Part shown: one piece after another, positions 36,059-48,160 of the stretch
How the letters are laid out: every line of letters starts with the position of its first letter
Position numbering within the stretch: the stretch's first letter is position 1
Source: Microvelia longipes
Taxonomy: Eukaryota > Arthropoda > Insecta > Hemiptera > Veliidae
NCBI GenBank assembly: GCA_018340805.1
Contig: JACMZG010001908.1
Span: 39,484,105-39,548,104 of the forward strand
Length of the DNA stretch: 64,000 nucleotides
Reading direction: 5' to 3'
Notes under the pieces: generated by a model
The model's input: the letters and a program-made list of their open reading frames with translations, nothing else
Databases searched by the model: none
Told to the model about the DNA's origin: nothing
Translations under genes and position numbers: made by a program

Positions 36059-37396
36059 TGTATGTGTGTATGTGTAGGCATAAGAAGAACACTTCATAAG
36101 CGTTAAGTTCAAATAAAAATTCCTTATTAACAAAATATAGGATTTTTTACTTGGTACTTTTCGGAAATAAATGTAAGGAGAAATTTGGAAAACCTGGGAT
36201 ATTAGTGTAAAATACAGGAGTTTCGGGGAACAAAAGAGAATATAAGGTTATGTCGAGAACACTGTTAGGGGAAAAGCGATTTGTTTAAAGTTTTAAGAGG
36301 GAAAATGGGCCTAGAGCCAAACCCTGGGGGACCCGATATAGAAATCCCACTATAGGGCTAATTACTGGAAAGGACAAGAACTAATACAATTAGAATATTC
36401 AACTACACGGTACTACATTACCGGACACTATATTCAAAACCATGTTTATCGAGAAAATCGATATAAACCCCATACATTACCTTCATTACGTATTCTAGGA
36501 GCAGAATCAATCTTGAACAATTAAGCTCTCTGTATTATTAGATTCTAAATCCATTGATATACATTATTTCTCAACGAAACCAATGGAAACTACGACCATT
36601 TTCCAGCAAAACAATTAAATTAACTTGGGGGGTTAATTGTCCAAAACTATTTTACTCGAGTTACACTAAAATCCAATTTCAGCAGGCGAAATTTTAATTA
36701 AACCTTTTTTTAAATTTTAAACTTACATTATTTTTATTATTTGATTAGGTATGAATTGCCAGTCCTAAGCGTATTTGCGTTTTACAAAACTAATTTTATA
36801 TGTAATATCTAATTTAATTTTTAGGGACAATTCCAGATAGCTGAAGAGGAAGGACTTCAACATAATAGACACGGTGTGACTATTATGTTCTATTGATACT
36901 TGAACTAACGATCGCTGATTCATTGATTATTAGCTTAGCGGTTTAAGCAGAACACCATAATATCACAGGTAACATTTTAATTGAATTATAAATTTTAAGA
37001 ATAACTAAGAAATGTGAGTTATGATGCAAAACGGCGAAAGTCCTGTATTGAAGTGTAAATTTGTAGCATCAGGAAATATAGGCGAGTCTAATTGTGTTGT
37101 GTCAACATAATAGACTCACTTTTATCCCTGCTCTGTTTTAAAAGAGTCGCTTTTTATATTGTCCAGTTAGAAGAACAAAATAAGTTGCAAGTAGGGTGGG
37201 GTTAGTTTACTTTTTTGTACTAATCCGGTATACCTAATTCAAAATTCAAATGGCTTGACAGATTAACTCCGTGACAATCTGTCAACAACGAACTGTTTAC
37301 ACGGTTCAGTGCTTACCCCTGTAAGTTAAGCTAGTCAATAGCTGTGAAAACGAACCTAATATTTTCTTTGTTGTATCAGTCGGCTCCGTATCGTTC
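36059..37396. other. Intergenic DNA, nothing recognised
   Basis: No exon or repeat could be supported. A short open segment after TTTTTAG at 36824 was considered and rejected. Confidence 0.35.
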
Positions 37397-37838
37397 CGTC
37401 GACAAATCACTTCGTCGACAAATCATTCCATCGACAAATCATAGCGTCGACAATCATTGCGTCGACAAATTGTTCCATCGACAAATAATTTGAGTTTGTG
37501 ACGGAATGATTTGTCGACGGAACGAATCGGGTTGTTGCGTCGACAAATCATTCCATCGACAAATCATTCCGTCGACAAGTTATTTGTCGACGGAACGATT
37601 TGTCGACGCTGTGATCTGTCGATGGAATGATTTGTCGACGCAACAACCCGGTTCGTTCCGTCGACAAATCATTCCGTCGACAAATCATTGCGTCGACAAA
37701 TCGTTCCGTCGACAAATAATCTGTCGATGCAATGATTTGTCGACGCAATGATTTGTCGACGGAACGAATCGGGTTGTTGCGTCGACAAATCATTCCATCG
37801 ACAGATCACTGCGTCGACAAATCGTTCCGTCGACAAAT
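37397..37838. repeat. GTCGAC minisatellite with orientation switches, array 1
   Basis: About 16-17-bp units of the form GTCGACAAATCATTCC, with variants ending TTGC or TTCC. Runs in one orientation alternate with runs of the reverse complement (GGAATGATTTGTCGAC). Every unit carries the GTCGAC palindrome. Arg/Ser-rich frames on both strands are artefacts. Confidence 0.9.
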
Positions 37839-38395
37839 ATTTTTGAGATACTATTTTTGCAATTCCAGCCTGTATTGTTCAATTGTCTACTTGCATTATG
37901 TCAGGCGTTTTAAATTATTTTTTAAGGAATATAAATTTTCTATGATTATATATATTACATAACATTATATATATATATATTATAGATATACAAATAATAT
38001 ACTTAATTAGGAATGGTGATAAAAAACCTAATTTTTTTTTATAGAGATTGTCTACCAAAATCTATTTTAATTTTGAATTCACATACTTTATTTAATAATA
38101 TATAACAAGAAATTAACTTCTTAAAATTACGTTTTATAGTTTTGTAATAATTAAATATATCTGTTAATCGTAACTGCGCTTTTACGTTTAACATTGCGGT
38201 CGTGTTGAATGTTGGACTTGAAAGTAGCATTACTATTTGTATTTGCTTATTACTAAAAAATGAAAATGATTTTTCCTTTTTTAGTAATAAGGGGGAGCAA
38301 ATAAATCTCTACTCTGCTTTGTTCCACTTCTTCTCCTTGCCTTACATTTCAAAGGTATGCAATTAACAATACATCTAAACACTGAAGGTCTACAG
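37839..38395. other. Unique spacer between the GTCGAC arrays
   Basis: Mostly AT-rich and without recognisable features. Confidence 0.4.
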
Positions 38396-38985
38396 ATTTG
38401 TCGACGGAACCAACCGGTTTTGCGTCGACAAATCACCGTCGACAAATCATTGCATCGACAAGTTATTTGTCGACGGAGTGATTTGTCGACGGAATGATTT
38501 GTCGATGGAATGATTTGTCGACGGAACGAAACGAGTTGTTGCGTCGACAAATCATTCCGTCGACAAATCATTGCATCGACAAGTTATTTGTCGACGGAGT
38601 GATTGTCGACGGAATGATTTGTCGATGAATGATTTGTCGACGGAACGAAACGAGTTGTTGCGTCGACAAATCATTCCGTCGACAAATCACTCCGTCGAAA
38701 ATCATTGCATCGACAAGTTATTTGTCGACGGAGTGATTGTCGACGGAATGATTTGTCGATGCATGATTTGTCGACGGAACGAAACGAGTTGTTGCGTCGA
38801 CAAATCATTCCGTCGACAAATCACTCCGTCGACAAATCATTGCATCGACAAGTTATTTGTCGACGGAGTGATTTGTCGACGGAATGATTTGTCGACGCAA
38901 CAACTCGTTCGTTCCGTCGACAAATTTTTCCGTCGACTGTCGACGGAGTGATTTGTCGACGGAATGATTTGTCGACGGACGACAT
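38396..38985. repeat. GTCGAC minisatellite with orientation switches, array 2
   Basis: Same unit as array 1. A ~120-bp higher-order block containing both orientations and the phrase GGAACGAAACGAGTTGTTGC recurs about three times, separated by inverted partners. Confidence 0.9.
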
Positions 38986-39031
38986 CACACCTATCATCAT
39001 TTACAGCTGGAAACAAATAAATTATTTTTTT

Positions 39032-39166
<135 letters not shown>

Positions 39167-39167
39167 T

Positions 39168-39709
39168 ACCATAACCCAATTATCCGAATACCTCCCATTA
39201 CTGCCAATGATACTGACAGACCGAATAACTTACCTACTTACCACTCTCTTACCTACATAGGACACCCTACATACCAAATTAAAAACATATTTAAAGACTA
39301 CAACATCAAAATTGCTCTAAAAAATTCTGTTAATTTTTACATTAAATATTTTTCAAAATTAAAAGACCCCCTCACTAATGCCCAAAGATGCAATGTTGTA
39401 TATAGAATACCATGTAAAGACTGCCCCCAAGCATACACAGGAGAGACCTCTCAACTTTTCAAAAATGACTTGACACACATAACAATCAAATACTTGACAA
39501 CTCTAACCTTACGGCCTTATCAGAAATATGACAAACTTGACCACCGACCAGAGAAAGAAAACTGTCGTATACTTCATACAGAACCACATACAGAAAAAAG
39601 GAAATTTTTAGAAATGCTCTATATAAAAGCTGACAAAGACAGTATGAACAAAAAACAAGACATTAACAATCTTAGCAGTATTTATTATAATATTATCTTA
39701 AAATCATAA
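39168..39709 (+). pseudogene. Penelope-like element C-terminus with GIY-YIG domain
   Basis: An open frame after the (AT)n block encodes the end of a Penelope-type retroelement protein. Visible are GHPTYQIKNIFKDYNIKIAL (linker after the reverse transcriptase), VVYRIPCKDCPQAYTGET (GIY-YIG core with the CxxC typical of this group), and CRILHTEPHTEKRKFLEMLY followed by MNKKQDINNLSSIY, the usual C-terminal signature. The reverse transcriptase is absent, so the copy is 5'-truncated. The catalytic Arg region after TGET is altered. The open frame upstream of 39168 is microsatellite. Confidence 0.8.
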
Positions 39710-39824
39710 TTTTTCCTTTACCTTTTTGTAATTTCATTTTAAATTTACTTAGTTAGACACATGACATAAAAAAACATTCAAAATTTTATTATTTTCCAAC
39801 TTTTATTTTTTTAATTTTTTAAGA

Positions 39825-39900
39825 ACTGAAGAAGCTCAGAATCCCTGGGCGAAAGCTCTTCAACAATTTATTTTCAATAAACTTTTATAAGGACTAAGTC
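39825..39900 (+). ncRNA. Hammerhead-like motif in Penelope-like 3' region
   Basis: AAGAA is followed by CTGAAGA, A, a 6-bp helix GCTCAG/CTGGGC (with one wobble), GAAA, and GCTCTTC. CTGANGA and GAAA are the two conserved strands of a hammerhead core. Stem I can form only GAA/TTC. It lies about 125 bp after the element's stop codon, followed by CAATAAAC. Confidence 0.4.
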
Positions 39901-39914
39901 TTCATTAATTTAAT

Positions 39915-39923
39915 TTATATATA

Positions 39924-40001
<78 letters not shown>

Positions 40002-40010
40002 TAATTTATA
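39915..40010. repeat. (AT)n microsatellite
   Basis: TA repeat after the Penelope-like 3' end. Confidence 0.9.
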
Positions 40011-41400
40011 TGTTTGGATGTGACACATCCAAACACTACACTCAACACACTGTTGAGTGTATGGATGTACGAGATTTTTTTTATCCCAGCAGACGTTTCT
40101 ATAAAACACGGTAACTTTAAACGCTTTTTCAAATTTACTCATCTTCGTTTAAAAATCCACCTTATTAATAACCTGGAAACTAATGTTTATACAATTTTTA
40201 ATAAGTCATTAATCCACGATAATTATTCAGAAAAAAATGTTTAATACTCCTAAAGGTATGGGATCGGCCTTTAATTAAACATGCTTCTGGGTCATTCCAT
40301 GTCAAATCAACGCAGGTAAAAGCACTTTATAATTATAATATTTCCCATATAATCCTCTTATATAATTTGGCTGACAATTAGGCTCTATAAATAGAGGAAA
40401 AAATGCGATTTTTCGTCTTATCTTTGACTACGAAAATGTCTGTATATAAAATTCTGCTTTGGGTAAATTTTTTATTATGGATGCGTTTGAAAGCTATATA
40501 TATCATAATTGAAAGCATAGTTGAAAGCTTTGGATAGTTAAAGATACTTAAACATTCTCTTGGATATAATAGTTACAAATTTTAAATGTGGTGTGGAGAG
40601 CATAAATACTTGTTATTTTTTATCTATGAAGAAAAAAAATTTGCTCCTTTTTTCTCTTCTCAAAATCATTTTTTTTAAAAATAGAACATTACCCTTTAGA
40701 CAATTCACTTAAAAAGCTTTTAAATTAAATTTATCTTAATCTTTAAAACCAGAACATAAGTATAACTTTTCACAGCTTTTTGCATGACTTAATTATGGTT
40801 TCACAGAAGGCATATAAGTATGACAAAGTGAGGTTTCCTTTGTATACTAGGTAAGGAGATTGATGTACTCCCTAGAGAAGTTAACAAATGTCTACAAGCA
40901 TTTACCATTTACCCGCTATTATACTTAATAACTTTACCTTCTTATGTTCATTTACAAACAAACTTGTATTAATAAAGTTACATCAACATGTAACCTTTAT
41001 TTCTGTACCTCCATCTTTTTAATTCATTACATGACTTATATTCTACTTTACTCTGTAGTCTTGAATAGTTGTTATATTTACTCAGCACCCCTTACATATA
41101 ATTTTCTTCAAAAAAATGTCTCTTCTACTATGTATAAGAGAGACTAATAACACTAAGCCTATGTAACTTTACTCATTTGTTTATATTTATTTTTGTCGAT
41201 TTGTTTACATTCGTGAAGTACTTGTATCCTTGTTCACCCCTTTTTCTCGCTATTATGTCTACAAAGTACTTATGATGGACATAAAAAAGTTTAGAAATTG
41301 ATAAAAATTTGAAGCTAGCGAGAACATTCTCGCCAACTTTTAGATTAAAATGCATTAGTATTGGCATATTTCAATCTGAAAATGGCGTTTATTTGCTGTG
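40011..41400. other. Intergenic DNA with two small hairpins at the left
   Basis: TTTGGATGTG/CACATCCAAA and CACTCAACA/TGTTGAGTG form two adjacent short hairpins (about 40012-40060). The rest holds nothing recognisable. Confidence 0.4.
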
Positions 41401-41835
41401 AGGGGCCACTGTAAAGCGAGATCTTATAGTTTCATAGGGCCACTGTAAAGTATACACTTATGGATTAAGAGGGCCACTGTAAAAGTGCTCTTTGGATTGA
41501 GAGGGCCAGTGTAAAGCGTGCACTTATGGATTGAGAGGGCCAGTGTAAAGCGTGCACTTATGGATTGAGAGGGCCACTGTAAAACGTGCACTTATGGATT
41601 GAGAGGGCCACTGTAAAGCGTGCACTTATGGATTGAAAGGGCCAGTGTAAAGCGTGCACTTTGGATTGAGAGGGCCAGTGTAAGCGTGCACTTATGTGTG
41701 CACTTATGGATGAGAGGGCCACTGTAAAACGTGCACTTATGGATTGAGAGGGCCACTGTAAAGCGTGCACTTATGGATTGAGAGGGCCAGTGTGAAGCGT
41801 GCACTTATGGATTGAGAGGGCCACTGTAAAGTCTA
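41401..41835. repeat. 34-bp minisatellite, ~13 units
   Basis: Unit GGGCCACTGTAAAGCGTGCA plus CTTATGGATTGAGA, with CCACTGT/CCAGTGT variants and a few truncated units. Confidence 0.9.
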
Positions 41836-42490
41836 AAAAAATGGTCCGTTTTTAGTGGTTAGTTTAAGTGGTTTCCACAAAGTTTTCTGTCTGTATGACA
41901 GACAGAACTACTACTACTGCTCTAATTGTATTTATGCTAGAAAGTTGAAACATTATACAAACACCAGTCAAAAACCTATAGGTGTAGTTGTGCTATTTGG
42001 AAAAAATAATTGTTTTATGAAATTATGTTTCATTAACCTACAATAATGATTCAGCGGAAAATTCAAAAAAATCATACAACGCGAAAAAAAATGTTGGGAT
42101 TAGATTGAGATTTGGGCCGCATGTCGCCATATATAAGACTAACATATGTGCTAAGTTTCATTTCATTATCAGGGTTAGTTCAATTTGTATCAAATGAGTT
42201 GTATGCGTTTAAAAAAAATCGGAAGACAATGCAATTGAGTTGAAATTTGGTATATACCTTCGCGTAATAAATAAATACACTAAGCTTAGTTTTAATACGA
42301 CAAGTATATCCATGATTTTTTATGGATCATAAAAGTTAAGCTGCATCAAGCATGGTCAGTGCTGTTTGGATGACCGCTGAAAATGACACGGATGTATTTA
42401 CTATCTGAGGACGAGCGAATCGAGTCCGAAGTAGGGAGGATAGCGATCTGATGTGATGAAAGTTCCGAGGCACCCCGTACCTATTTTCTG
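41836..42490 (+). mobile_element. 5S-derived repeat, near full length
   Basis: Body, 5S-like block (about 42330-42392: AGTTAAGCTGCATCAAGC; TGACCGCTGAAAATGA), one GGACGAGCGAATCGAG unit, and the tail GCACCCCGTACCTATTTTC. It directly follows the 34-bp minisatellite. Confidence 0.8.
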
Positions 42491-43595
42491 TGTCTGCTAC
42501 GAAATAACTATCTTTTACCATACATTGTTTAGAATTTACAGAAAAAAAATTAGCTTTAATTACGGCTATTATTACTTAACAATATTCTGTGTCCTTAAAG
42601 TTCCTTTGTTTATAAGGTTTATTTATTCGTCGAACTTAATGCATATTGGATACTATTGATATCTATGTCAAAGGATAGATATTATTAATACTATCAGTAA
42701 CAAAACTACTATCTAAACTATTTATAACCAAGAATTCAACATACTGACTTAACTAATTGATTACATTAAATGTTTATTGTTTTATTACTGTTATGTATCA
42801 AGTATCAAACTTATTTTAACACTTATTTATGTAAGTAATTTTTGATTGAAATAGTAAGAAATAACTTGTTAGTTTTTGATTGGTTTTCTTTATTATTATT
42901 TATCACAAATATAGTATTATTTTCAATAAACTTTGGACTAATTATTTTTATAATTTAATCTAAAGTGGATATTTTATTTGATGAAGTTTATTGGTTGATA
43001 TATATATATTAGCTCACGATGAACTCTCTAATGCTATTAACTTAAGAAAGGAATAGTCTGGATGGAGTAATCCGATGGTTTGGATTATCGAGATTTTAGA
43101 TATCAGAGATGTTTGAACCAAGATAAACCACTCCAGAGGTGGGGTTACATATCTTTGAATTAAAAAAAAAGAATGAAACTGGGCAAGGCGGGGAGAATTT
43201 TTACCTGGTATAGGACATGATTATTCGATTAGCGCCCCCAACCATCCGTCAGAACGTCGACACCTCGTTCCAAAACCTACACCCCTTTATTTTATTTTTT
43301 CTGTTCTCCGTAAAATACACACACATAAAGTTTGTAACGTGTTAGAGAATGGAGAAAAAAAGGTCCTTTATAAATCTAGGTCCTTAATTAAATGTATCCT
43401 TTTATTTAGTTGGAAGTTGAATCCTGACAGGATCTTTATTTAAATAGGAAAATAATGAATGAGCGGAAACGCTTGCCAGTGGATTTAAAATATTAGTTGC
43501 TTGTTGGTTTTGAATGAATCTTATGTTATTATTGAAACCAGGGCCCTTAAAAACTATATACTTATAATACTACTATACTTATGTTTCTATGTAAT
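42491..43595. other. Intergenic DNA, nothing recognised
   Basis: No assignable feature. Confidence 0.4.
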
Positions 43596-43599
43596 TGTT

Positions 43600-44387
43600 A
43601 TTACTTTTCCTCAATTATACCGTAGGTATATAGAAAAAGTATTGTTTTTGCAAAAAAATCCGAAACTGGGATGTCACGATATAGATTTATCCATTTCAGG
43701 TGTTTTTAAGACCACCTGAGTGGTTTTCACAAAGTTGTTATAATAGAGTATTTGTGCCAGAGAGTTGAAACTTTGTACAAAAATCACTCTACCGCTGTAT
43801 TTGTGGTATTCGGAACATATTTTTTTATGACTTCATAAACCCGCTATAATGACACAGAAAGAATTTCGATAAAACATAAAACGCAGAAAATCCATGGGAT
43901 CAGATTGAAATTTGGCACGCATGTAGCCATGTATAAGAATAACATATATAAGAATAACAGAAGTTTCATCTCATTAGCAGCATTAGTTCAATTTGTATCG
44001 AATGAGTTGTATACGTTTTTTTTAAATATTTAAACAATCTGAAAACAATCCAATTGAAGTGAAATATGGTACAAGTATATTTCTTCACGTAATAAATAAC
44101 TTCATCAAGTTTCGTTTCAATACGATAAGTATATCCATAATTTCTGTTATATCATAAAAGATAAGCAGCATTGAGCGTGGTCAGTGCTGTATGGGTGACC
44201 GCTGAGATAGAAACGTATGCATTTACTATCTGAGGACTAGCGAAATGATTCCAAAGACATGCTGCAGTATAAATTTGGCTAATTATATATTCTGAAGACG
44301 AGCGAAGCGAGTCCGAAGCAGCGTGGATGAGCGCAGCGAATTCGTTGAGATGAGTTCTTAGGTACCCCGTATCCGATTTTTTTTACA
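43600..44387 (+). mobile_element. 5S-derived repeat, near full length
   Basis: Contains the 5' end (ATACCGTAGGTATATAG), body, 5S-like block at 44155-44220 (GATAAGCAGCATTGAGCG; TATGGGTGACCGCTGAGA), both GACGAGCGAAGCGAG units and the tail GGTACCCCGTATCCGATTTT. One of the best copies for defining the family. Confidence 0.85.
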
Positions 44388-44439
44388 TGAAATTAAATGG
44401 TATAGGTAGCCTATAACATACAGCTAACTGATTGATGGT

Positions 44440-45060
44440 ACAATCCTCATTATATCAGATTCATTAGCTCATCCTTACTGTTTCTGACAGTATGGAAATC
44501 GCCTAATTTACTTTCCAGTACGTCTTCGAGCTCGTTTTTAACTCATCCTCAGACAGTGAAAACATTCGTTTTATTCCCAGCAGCCACCTATCCAGATACT
44601 GGCCTCACTCGATGCTCTTTTACATTAGAGATCCGTCAAATGTTGAGGAAGGCAAGTTTCAACTCTTTATTAGAACTACGATTATTATAACAGACACATA
44701 TACGCACACACAAACTGACAATTTGTTAAAATCAAATCAGGATGTCTTAAAATCACTTGAAATGGATGATTTAGTTGAAATTCCGTTTCGGAATTTTAGT
44801 GCAAACTCATGACGTTTCTTATTAACGTACGTTAATAGGAATGACGCACGTTAATAAAGAAAAATCAAAATTGGGTGCGGAGAACCTATGCCAGAACACT
44901 CATGTTCACCACTTTGGACTTGCTTCGTTCGTAAAAATAATATTTATTAAATACGCCTAATTTATACTTTTGTATATCTTCGGACTCGCTTTGCTTGTCC
45001 TATCAGTTTTAATTCCTGTGGTTAGTTATCCACCTATTGACCACATGCATCAAATATACA
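44440..45060 (-). mobile_element. Diverged 5S-derived repeat copies, minus strand
   Basis: 44440-44815 is a diverged copy running from TCATTATATCAGATTCATTA through AGGCAAGTTTCAACTCT to the GCAAACTCATGACG end. 44868-45060 is a second tail fragment (AATTGGGTGCGGAGAACC; CTTCGGACTCGCTTTGCTTG; GACCACATGCATC). Confidence 0.6.
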
Positions 45061-45194
45061 TGTGAAGCAAGCTAAAAAAAAGTTTTATCGAATTCCATTA
45101 ATGGAATAATGGAAATTCCCATAATGGAAATGACGTTTATGAGGTTAATTGGATAACGGAAGTTGAGGGGGTATGTATGTCTAAATAAATATGC

Positions 45195-45345
45195 GTATAT
45201 ATATATATATATATATTATATATATTATATATATATACACGGAAAAAATAATAACAAAACAACAAATAATACAAAACTACGTGGCCACGAAGCGGCCCTA
45301 AAGCATACCTGAGGGGACGAGGCCGCGTAGCGGCTACTGGTCGAC
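45195..45345. repeat. (AT)n block and GCGGCC hairpin repeat
   Basis: TA repeat, then AATACAAAACTACGTGGCCA and CGAAGCGGCC, related to the block at 21.7-22.0 kb. Confidence 0.5.
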
Positions 45346-45465
45346 TTAATTCCTACATGGATAGCAAGATGTGAATCTCCTCGCAGAGTCGATCAAGCCC
45401 TCAGCCCTACTAAACACTAAAGTTAAATAACTTAAATGGCATCATGTCAAAATAATTTACATCAG

Positions 45466-45815
45466 GGGTTCCCAAAACTTCTGCTAAGGGGGCCATCTAC
45501 CATGGAGCTAAATTTTGGCGTACCTTGTAACAGGAGTGAGTATATAACATTTCTTTTCTGAGGTGCCCCATTGCGATAGGAGCAAATTCATTGAATATGT
45601 TCTGTCCTAATTATACAAAATTGCATATTTTTTTTAAATTAATGAATAACAAATCATGCGAGCGAAACAAGCTTAAGAAAATTTTACTATTTATTTCTAA
45701 ATTTAAAAAAAATAACCGGCGCCATCTACGCTACTTTCGTTTTCCTTAATTTTTCCTCCATTTTTTGGATCTTGGGGGGACCGTCCCCCCCCCCCTTGTA
45801 TCCGCGCCTGCTTCA
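45466..45815. mobile_element. Possible hAT-like fragments
   Basis: CAGGGGTTCCCAAAACTTC at 45466 and, at the right, TATCCGCGCCTG are both reminiscent of hAT termini, but they are not inverted repeats of each other and no target duplication is seen. They may be ends of two different elements. Confidence 0.3.
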
Positions 45816-47524
45816 GAGATATGTTTTAGGTTGTCTGTTGGCTAGATTTAGGTAGGTTTAATCAAAGACTATAATATAATTATATATGCTATTTAGTTTA
45901 ATCACTAGTAACATTAGTGATCAGTTTGTCTCTAGTGAGGATTTCTAGCTAGTAAAACGCTCTGTGCGGTCTAGAGGCGGTGTCTTAAAACCTGTTGTTC
46001 TGTTGATTGATTAACTAAAAGAAAGAAACTTTAAGACTCCTCTCTGTGACTGTCGTAGTGCCTGTGTTCTGGATTTGGCAAAAATAAATGAGCCTTTCAA
46101 CCTACCAGACTTAAAATTGACCCGAAAATACAGGTCGGACTTATTGAAAAATGGGTTCGAGTAAAGCTTATAGGTTTTATGACTGTCTGAAGCTTTGCAT
46201 TTATTTTTCAGCATAAGTTCAGCATCGATCAGCTGATAGCTGGCTCAAAAATAAAAAATAGCTAAAATTAGATTAACTGCGCCTTTTTGGATTTAGGTTT
46301 TTTTATTTAATTTTTTTGGCAACACTGATAACATTTGGTGAATTTTACTTTTCGTGTTTTCGTACTTTAATATTTACGTGATAATTTAATGATTTCGCAT
46401 TAAATTCAGTGCAATAATTGTGACAATAATTTAGTTAAAGAAAAAGAGAAACTATAGTAAAGAAGAACATTCAACAGATTTTGAAGAACATACAGACGGA
46501 AGTGTGTTACCTTTTATACAACTTAAAATTACGATTTCTTAAATTATATTCAAAACTTTTTGGTTACAGTTGTTAAATTACAAATTAAAGTTAATATTTG
46601 AAGGAGAAAAAACAAATATCACTCGCAAAAATGTTCTGTGTTAAGTAGTGCACACGAAGAAGATAAGTTTAATTAGCCGCTTATTTAAGGTAATTCAAAC
46701 TAACCTAGTATTTATAGATTCGCACTTAAACCTCTATGTTTTGTCACGGATGTGACAAAATGTATTTCTTGCACAAATTATTAACATTTTATACTAAAAT
46801 GTACAAAGAAATGCAAAAGAACTAACATTTTAGGTACCGAAAATAGTTTGTTTACATTTACAAGGGTAAATGTACTCCTATGGGCTGCGGTCATAGGAAA
46901 AATTGGAGCCAACTACCTGGTGGACGATGTGTGAACTACATGCCCGGTCTGACAGAAATCGCATTTTTCCCCTACTTGGTTTATATATTACTTCAGTAGC
47001 AGATTATCTTATATTGTCCAGATTTTCGATTTCTGTAGTTAATAGAATATTTGTATCTTTATATAGAATTTTATTTACAGAGTGGACCATAAGTATCCCG
47101 CCCTCTTAAATTTTGAACCATTCAACATAAATTAAAGGAAATTGGGGTAAAATAGAAAAAACGTAAATTGAAAAGTACACTTTTATTGGGCTTTTTGGGT
47201 TCTGGAAAATACAAGACAATTTGCCCAGTTTTTATGTTTGTCTAAGACCGCTATTTTGGTGGGAATAAGTGCCCAAAGTGTTAAAATTGGACAATTTAAC
47301 TCAACATCGAGGATTAAGTATTGACATTAACAAAAGAATTTGCCAAGAGTTCAAATACTCTATTTTTTTACTTAGGAACACAAATTACATTCTCAGTTTA
47401 AAGAAATCATTTAAAAATTAAAAAAAAATATTTTCCCTAACTCTATAGCAGCATTAGTGACTATAAATTTATTAAAATGAGAGTAAGTTAATGAATGATT
47501 TGTGTTCTAAAGACAAAAATAAGG
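45816..47524. other. Intergenic DNA, nothing firmly recognised
   Basis: GTGGACCATAAGTATCCCGCC at about 47083-47103 looks like a DNA-transposon end but has no partner that I found. Other frames here lack any signature. Confidence 0.35.
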
Positions 47525-47830
47525 CATTTTTACTCTTGGCAATTTCCCAGTTTATTTATGCTAGTGAGTTGAAACTTTGTTCAAAAAAACAATCTAGGTG
47601 TTGTGCTATTCGGAAAATTATTTTTTATGACCTCATTAACCCACAATAATGACTCGGCAACAATTTCAAAAGTTCATAAAACGCGGATCAGATTGCAATC
47701 AGACTGAGATTTAGCACGCATGCTGCTATGTATAAGACTAACATATGTCCTAAGTTTCATCTCATTATCAAATGACTTGTGTACGTTTTTCAAAAAATTA
47801 TAAAAATCAGTAAAACTGAGCTTATGAGGT
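47525..47830 (+). mobile_element. 5S-derived repeat, body fragment
   Basis: Matches the central body (ATTTATGCTAGTGAGTTGAA; ACCCACAATAATGACTCGG; ACATATGTCCTAAGTTTCAT). The 5S-like block and tail are missing. Confidence 0.7.
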
Positions 47831-47894
47831 TAGGGTATGAAGGGGGTAGGCGTGGGATAGATTTTTTGAAAGGGGAGAGGGACTCACTGATCAA

Positions 47895-47897
<3 letters not shown>

Positions 47898-47937
<40 letters not shown>
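47898..47937. repeat. (AT)n microsatellite
   Basis: Uninterrupted TA repeat of about 40 bp. Confidence 0.9.
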
Positions 47938-47938
<1 letters not shown>

Positions 47939-47949
47939 GTTTTTATGTA

Positions 47950-48160
47950 TAGAGATTTATACTAGAGAGGGCATAGCCTATCTCTGTACAATAAGAGGGC
48001 TGAAACATCTTTTTGGGACCCTGTGTAACCTTATGGAAGTTAAGCTTAAATAAATCAATTGTTTTCGGCTTCCCGCACAGTGCTTGTATTTTAATTTATA
48101 TTTTTAATGTTCTTCTGTATACGTTATTGAAGTTTGTACTAATTATTTGATTGTATCTAT
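47950..48160 (+). repeat. Dispersed repeat, pair with 33545-33790
   Basis: Second copy of the unit with GAGGGCATAGCCTATCTCT and ATTGTTTTCGGCTTCCC. It lies about 400 bp upstream of the SOWAH-like start codon. Confidence 0.6.

Noticed and set aside
36824..36895. Possible exon after TTTTTAG
   Set aside because: The 23-codon open segment has no recognisable motif, no convincing donor and no partner exon.
37506..38951. Arg/Ser-rich proteins on both strands of the GTCGAC arrays
   Set aside because: The same peptide phrases arise on both strands because the unit is palindromic and tandem; no start context, splice sites or homology.
40014..40244. Open frame of 76 codons starting in a hairpin
   Set aside because: The start lies in a palindrome next to (AT)n sequence, and the remainder is low-complexity AT-rich translation with no homology recognised.
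44155..44220. Genuine 5S rRNA gene
   Set aside because: Only the 3' half of 5S is represented, diverged, and always inside the same longer dispersed repeat.
47083..47103. Transposon terminal repeat (GTGGACCATAAGTATCCCGCC)
   Set aside because: Looks like a DNA-transposon end, but I found no inverted partner or target duplication in the window.
46903..47109. Open frame of 68 codons
   Set aside because: No domain signature, codon pattern or splice context; surroundings are repeats and AT-rich DNA.
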